Positions 59,507-64,000 of a stretch of DNA of 64,000 nt are shown one piece after another. The position numbers and the translations under genes are program-made. The number at the start of each line of letters is the position of its first letter. Within the stretch, counting starts at the first letter, position 1. Origin of the DNA: Lineus longissimus (taxonomy: Eukaryota > Nemertea > Pilidiophora > Heteronemertea > Lineidae); the NCBI RefSeq assembly GCF_910592395.1, contig NC_088308.1, positions 4,092,001-4,156,000 of the forward strand, read 5' to 3'. Below the pieces are notes generated by a model. That model was not told the DNA's origin, made no database searches, and saw nothing but the letters and a program-made list of their open reading frames with translations.

Positions 59507-59518
59507 AATAAATTTATT
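59507..59518. terminator. Palindromic two-way poly(A) signal
   Basis: AATAAATTTATT is its own reverse complement. Read on the plus strand it gives AATAAA 329 nt after the transporter stop (59178). Read on the minus strand it gives AATAAA 483 nt after the stop of the convergent TRIM-like gene (60001). I see no other canonical hexamer between the two stops on either strand; ATTAAA on the minus strand near 59,730 is an alternative for the TRIM-like gene. Confidence 0.6.
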
Positions 59519-60000
59519 TCTATAGTTATGTCCAGTATCAAAAATCATTATTTTGGTAATGTACTTCATGTATTCGTTAAGTATACGGAATTCGACACGT
59601 GCATTAGACAAATAGGCACTGTAATATACTTATTTCAAGTACGTGCAGCTCCATTTTTACTCGCTGTGAAGCAGTCTCCACAGGCCTTACGAAGCGCTAC
59701 GAACGACGAAGTACGAAATATGCAGATGCATTTAATCGACGATTATTTTTTGAAAATTATCCCGATTCCTCTCACAACTACGTATCAAAGATGATATACT
59801 AGTGTCGAGTTAAATGAATTAGCACAGATTCAGTGGGACAACACCATCTCCGTGCTGTGCTTCGCCGTTACTGATTGCGAAACCTGCCTATAAGAGAGTC
59901 CGGTTAAAGTTTCTTTACACAAGGCAAACTCCGAGAACTTCGAGTCCGTCAACCTAGCGATTACCGCACAAGGTAATGGTCTTTTGGATGATAACATTAC

Positions 60001-61971
60001 TTAGGCTTCGCCATTATTGGTAATTCTCTCTTCGCCATGTTCATCACCTTCATCTACAATTACTTTATCACCCTTTGGTTGGTCCATCGCAAAAACCCCC
60101 ATCCGACCGATGTTAGTTGGGGCCCCCCGGCACCCCATGACCAGCGTATCCTTATTGACATCACAGCGTAACCACCAACTGTCACCAAGTGAAAGCTCCC
60201 CGTCGCCGAAGGAGAGCGCCTGCATCGCGAAGGTCTGGAAGAGGTTTTTCCCGGGAATCTTGTAGACCGCGGAGGCGTGCTTGTTTTCATCGCTGGTTGC
60301 CCCGACCACGTACACGTCTCCGCCGTGACACGCAACATCCCTGACGTTCAGCCCGAGTTCGCCGTGAAGGAAGGATCGTGTCTTTCCGAGTCTGTTCTTA
60401 TTCCATTCGTAGATTGATATCTCCTGAGAACTGCAAGTAGCCATGAACTTTTCATCGCAGGCGATTCTCCAGTGATCCCATCCGACCTTCAGGTACTGTA
60501 GGACGGTCCCGTTTCGATCCAGGACAACAAGTCGGTGGTTGCCCATGCCATCCAAGACGACATACTGCCCGCGGTGACTGTTTACTGCCAGGGACTGCGG
60601 GTAAGAGAGTTCACCTTTTATATCAATAGACCCAGAGCGAGAGCGTGTTTCAGGGTCATACAATCTCAGGTATGGCCTCGCACTGCATAATACTGTGATG
60701 ATCCCTTGTGTATCAACGTCCATATCCCAGGCAGGATGGATCCCGTAACTAAGCACGTGGAAGCATTCTTTCACCCATAGCAACAAGACTGAGGCAGCAC
60801 CGACATCATTCTGAGATGCAAGAGCTGCGAAACCTTCTGGTTTCAAATGTGCCACGCTGTGCAGATTTCGATACTGGCTTTGCAGCGGGAAAGGGAGGTC
60901 GTAATTGCCTGTGAGTTCCTTGTACCTAACCTCAGCACCAGACTCGTGCTCAACTCCGATATGCTGTGGTACCCGGCGACTGGTCTGAAACCCAGGCTCA
61001 ACTAATTTCCCTATTTTGATGTCAGAATTCATCGGGACAAAGGATGGAAGGTTATGTAACCTCTCCCTGTACGGCCCTGAGCTGACCTGTTTGTAATTCC
61101 CAAGGATCTTCAGTTCATTCTTCGCTTTCGTGAGTTCAAGCAGTTGTTCTGCGCCGCTGACAGTTTCTGAAGAAAGCTCCTCTCCTTTCTGTATACCCTT
61201 GGCCAGTCTCTCTCTCACCAGCAGCCATTCCTCCATCGTCTGCTCAATGCCTCTTACGTCACACGTCCTCTGCACCTTAAACACCATTTCGTCGCGCTGT
61301 TTCAAGATCCCTCTCACTGCAGCATTGGCATGGTCCTCAATCTGTGTTGTAAGTCTCTCCGTTTGTGCTGTCATCCCCAGTTTTAGATCTTTCATCTCTC
61401 CATCAATGGCGTACAGATCGTTCGCCCGCATCTCGGACTTTTTCTTCGCATCTGCCAATTCACTGCATGTTTCCTGAACATACACAAAGAAGTTCCGTAC
61501 ATCATGTCCGTCGTGTTGTTGCTCAATGCAGACTTCACAAGCAGTGTCCCCACATTGTAAACAGAAGTACCGAATGGGCCTGCTGTCGTGTCGTTCACAC
61601 CTCATGTCGTCTGAAACTCGAGCACAAATCGGTACAATCGTATGATATTTCGAAACCGACTTCTGGCGATGGGAGTAGCGGCATTCATTGCAGAGGTACA
61701 TTTTATCACAGATTGTACATACGTCTGTGGCCTTTCTCTGGACGTTGTTGTATCTACAGACCGTGCAGAGTTTGTCTCCATCTTCCGCGCTATCTTGGCT
61801 GTCTGTTGGTGGAGCTCTGTTTCTCTGTCCGTTATCAGTGGAGAGTTGGTTGTCATCTCCATCCGGCTTGTCATCTACTGCGGTCGCTGATGGGTTTCCG
61901 TTTGTCAGTCTGTTAGCATCTGTAGAGGGGTTGTCGTCCCCATCCGGCTTATCATCTGCCCCATCCGCCAT
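60001..61971 (-). CDS. RING-less TRIM-like protein: two B-boxes, coiled coil, C-terminal repeat domain
   Basis: A single uninterrupted 656-codon frame. Residues 1-66 are hydrophilic and contain DDKPDGDDN twice (6-14 and 33-41), a small internal duplication. B-box 1 spans about 69-110 (CTVC, CTICDKMYLCNEC). B-box 2 spans about 125-156 (CERH, CLQCGDTACEVC, H153/H156). A coiled coil follows (about 165-290). The C-terminal 300 residues have regularly spaced strands of the NHL/beta-propeller kind (e.g. YVVLDGMGNHRLVVLDRNGT) but I cannot count blades. No RING finger precedes the B-boxes, and upstream DNA shows none, so ubiquitin-ligase activity is not expected unaided. Intronless, lineage-expanded TRIM-like genes are common in marine invertebrates, where roles in innate immunity are suspected but unproven. 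Confidence 0.88.
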   Translation of the reverse strand: MADGADDKPDGDDNPSTDANRLTNGNPSATAVDDKPDGDDNQLSTDNGQRNRAPPTDSQDSAEDGDKLCTVCRYNNVQRKATDVCTICDKMYLCNECRYSHRQKSVSKYHTIVPICARVSDDMRCERHDSRPIRYFCLQCGDTACEVCIEQQHDGHDVRNFFVYVQETCSELADAKKKSEMRANDLYAIDGEMKDLKLGMTAQTERLTTQIEDHANAAVRGILKQRDEMVFKVQRTCDVRGIEQTMEEWLLVRERLAKGIQKGEELSSETVSGAEQLLELTKAKNELKILGNYKQVSSGPYRERLHNLPSFVPMNSDIKIGKLVEPGFQTSRRVPQHIGVEHESGAEVRYKELTGNYDLPFPLQSQYRNLHSVAHLKPEGFAALASQNDVGAASVLLLWVKECFHVLSYGIHPAWDMDVDTQGIITVLCSARPYLRLYDPETRSRSGSIDIKGELSYPQSLAVNSHRGQYVVLDGMGNHRLVVLDRNGTVLQYLKVGWDHWRIACDEKFMATCSSQEISIYEWNKNRLGKTRSFLHGELGLNVRDVACHGGDVYVVGATSDENKHASAVYKIPGKNLFQTFAMQALSFGDGELSLGDSWWLRCDVNKDTLVMGCRGAPTNIGRMGVFAMDQPKGDKVIVDEGDEHGEERITNNGEA

Positions 61972-61999
61972 TTCTCTGAGTCCACGCTACGAAGGACTG

Positions 62000-64000
62000 C
62001 AAGTTCAAGTTGTAAAAACTTTCAATATACTGACGACCGTACAGTATAGCCTAAACAAGATAATTGAGACTATAGGCAGGAGTCAGGTGTAGGTCAGATT
62101 AAGTTACACGAAATCGCCGGCAGGCAGGGATCTCTCCTATGTCACGGTACATCGAAAATATCCACACTTTTATGAGAAATATATCACAAATACAAACACA
62201 ATCCATGCCCAGCCTAACTCAGCTAGTCGCCTGAAGACTACCAATTTAACCCCCCCCCCCCCTTGAAGTACCTTTCGTTTGATCAAATATCGCAATTCTT
62301 GTGATTGTATCAAGAGAAGCTTCTGTTCCCCGTATTTCTCCCGAAGTTTGTTTGTCAGGGCGTGGCCTTAGTTATACATACCTAATAATTTACTCTTACT
62401 ACTAATTAACAGCAATTCTGTTTCTTACCTGCTTTTCTTCAATGATACTTGAATCCTACTCAGCGGTGACGGCCGGCAATATGACTTGTGATGGTTTAGA
62501 TCAACACAACTGATCGCCACAAGAACATTCAAGTCATATGCCCAATTTGATTCATTGTCGCATACCAGTTCTATGTATCCTTTCAGAAACACCACAAAAG
62601 CTCCACAGGTCATATTTGAAATATGCACTTGGTGGTTTGGTTCAAATAAATATTTCAGTAAATCACACCAGGAGCGCAATATTGAGTATAACAAAACCGA
62701 TATTTCTGATCATATTGATCATTATTTGAAAAGACTTTGAGGATATATTTGGCAGAATTTTTCAAAGATGTGACATTGCATACAATCTCCTCTTCGAACA
62801 AGATGACTTCGAACACCATTAGATGACCGACTTTCAAATTGTATTCAATAAATATACTATCACTCTTTCATTTGTCTCGAAATTTATTCAAAATTTTTCA
62901 ATGGGGTTCTTCATAACCAGTTCAACATGATAGTGCCACCAAACTGGATTAAATTTTCAATTGTCCTTAATGAGCCATCTCTATTGCTAGGGGTCCGCTG
63001 AGCTGATTCTACCCTAGCTCCACGATTGTAACTGTCTCTTCTCCAGGAATAAGGGTGAACTATTCAAGAGTACCCAAATCATTTTTTTTTTCATTTCATG
63101 TGGAATTCGATCCAAGCAGAATCATAGCTGGTCCGTCGGACCAAGAAAATAGGATGTCCATTTGTCATATAATAATTTACCTCGTGGGAGGGACGAGGGA
63201 CGAAACCGATGCCGCTGCGTTTGGCGGAGTTTTGGAATGGAAGCAAGCTCAATGTAAGGGATAGTGAGATCCGCTTCTCGTCTATAGCCCGGGTGCATAG
63301 CCAACCGGCTGGATGTTAAATAGAAGTGTAGGGATACCTGATCAACAGCCATGATCACTATCTCAGTCAAAAATGTTTATAGTATTGCTAAATTTCTATT
63401 ATCTATATCATTTAACAAATTTACCATTTCAGGCCTACCCCATACTGCGTCGTTAAAATGATGTAGATGCATTTTTCATCACTGCACTTTCTTTTTGAAA
63501 ACAATAATGGTCGAGATTTATAAACATCAATATAACCTAATTTGTCATCGATCAAATCAACCCGATTATTATCAATTTGTTGACAAGTGTATATCGAGAC
63601 TACGGTCCTGCACGTATGTTGTGAACGACAGCTGTGACAGACGCTTTATACCTCGGCCTAGATTGGCATACATCGTATATGTGAGTACATTGTGGACCAA
63701 AGGAAATACATGTATACATGTACATAAAGCGATCACACACCGGTACACATCAGGTCCAGGCGTGCAATATCGGATATAACTACGATATTTCACCAAATTA
63801 TATGCCTTAAGCCGTAACATTGCACACCCTTTTCACCAAGCCTGGATCGAGTCCCAGTATCAGAGTTCCGCGGATCAAGACTTCGAGGAGGACATATCAT
63901 TGAAGTAAGTTACCATCCTTGCACGTTTTTGCAAATTGTGAAGCCTATTCATATAATGCAAAATAATGAAATATTAAAACATTAACATAGCGTATAATTG
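62000..64000. other. No supported gene; poly-C tract
   Basis: Two kilobases upstream of the TRIM-like gene, presumably holding its promoter. A run of 13 C at 62250-62262 is present. A possible coding exon at 63841-63904 (frame WIESQYQSSADQDFEEDISL, donor AA|GTAAGT) is too short to call. Confidence 0.4.

Overview
The window is animal nuclear DNA. The genes are split by many GT-AG introns, AATAAA poly(A) signals are present, and there are C2H2 zinc-finger, TRIM-like and PAN-like proteins, intronic box C/D snoRNAs, LINE and SINE debris and several hairpin DNA transposons. Long gene deserts, dense small transposons and about tenfold excess of the octamer TAGGCCTA suggest a marine invertebrate (lophotrochozoan or invertebrate deuterostome). 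The sequence alone does not let me name the species.

Layout. 1-10,700 is a gene desert with a 36-bp minisatellite, a decayed LINE reverse transcriptase and a diffuse repeat. 10,790-21,548 (-) is a SAP-acidic-2xRRM-RGG nuclear RNA-binding protein gene (nucleolin-like layout) whose last three introns each carry a copy of the same box C/D snoRNA. 21,550-23,820 is the head-to-head intergenic region with an NRF1-type site. 23,836-34,098 (+) is a 21-exon STAND NTPase (DUF4062-like N-terminus, P-loop NTPase, TPRs), followed by a 59-bp minisatellite. 36,122-40,865 (-) is a secreted protein built from four PAN/Apple-like cysteine modules, with every intron in phase 1. It contains a 428-bp palindromic transposon and an antisense microRNA-like hairpin. 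42,922-51,108 (+) is a zinc-finger locus: two shared N-terminal exons and three long finger-array exons, all with phase-1 acceptors and their own stop codons. It looks like a lola/Broad-type locus with alternative terminal exons. 52,581-53,146 is a DNA transposon with a perfect 6-bp target duplication. 53,309-59,178 (+) is a POT/SLC15-family transporter with an in-frame TGA inside a membrane segment. 60,001-61,971 (-) is an intronless, RING-less TRIM-like protein. The last two genes converge on a palindromic AATAAATTTATT that reads as a poly(A) signal on both strands. 62,000-64,000 holds no gene I can support.

The exon chains were joined by hand from splice consensus, intron phase and protein continuity. 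Total coding length is divisible by three in every assembled gene: STAND 3,852 nt, SLC15 1,566 nt, PAN 987 nt, the three zinc-finger isoforms 1,911/1,674/1,689 nt, and the SAP gene with either candidate donor. This supports the models. The genes do not form one pathway. The closest functional link is the SAP/RRM/RGG gene hosting snoRNAs, as ribosome-biogenesis genes often do.
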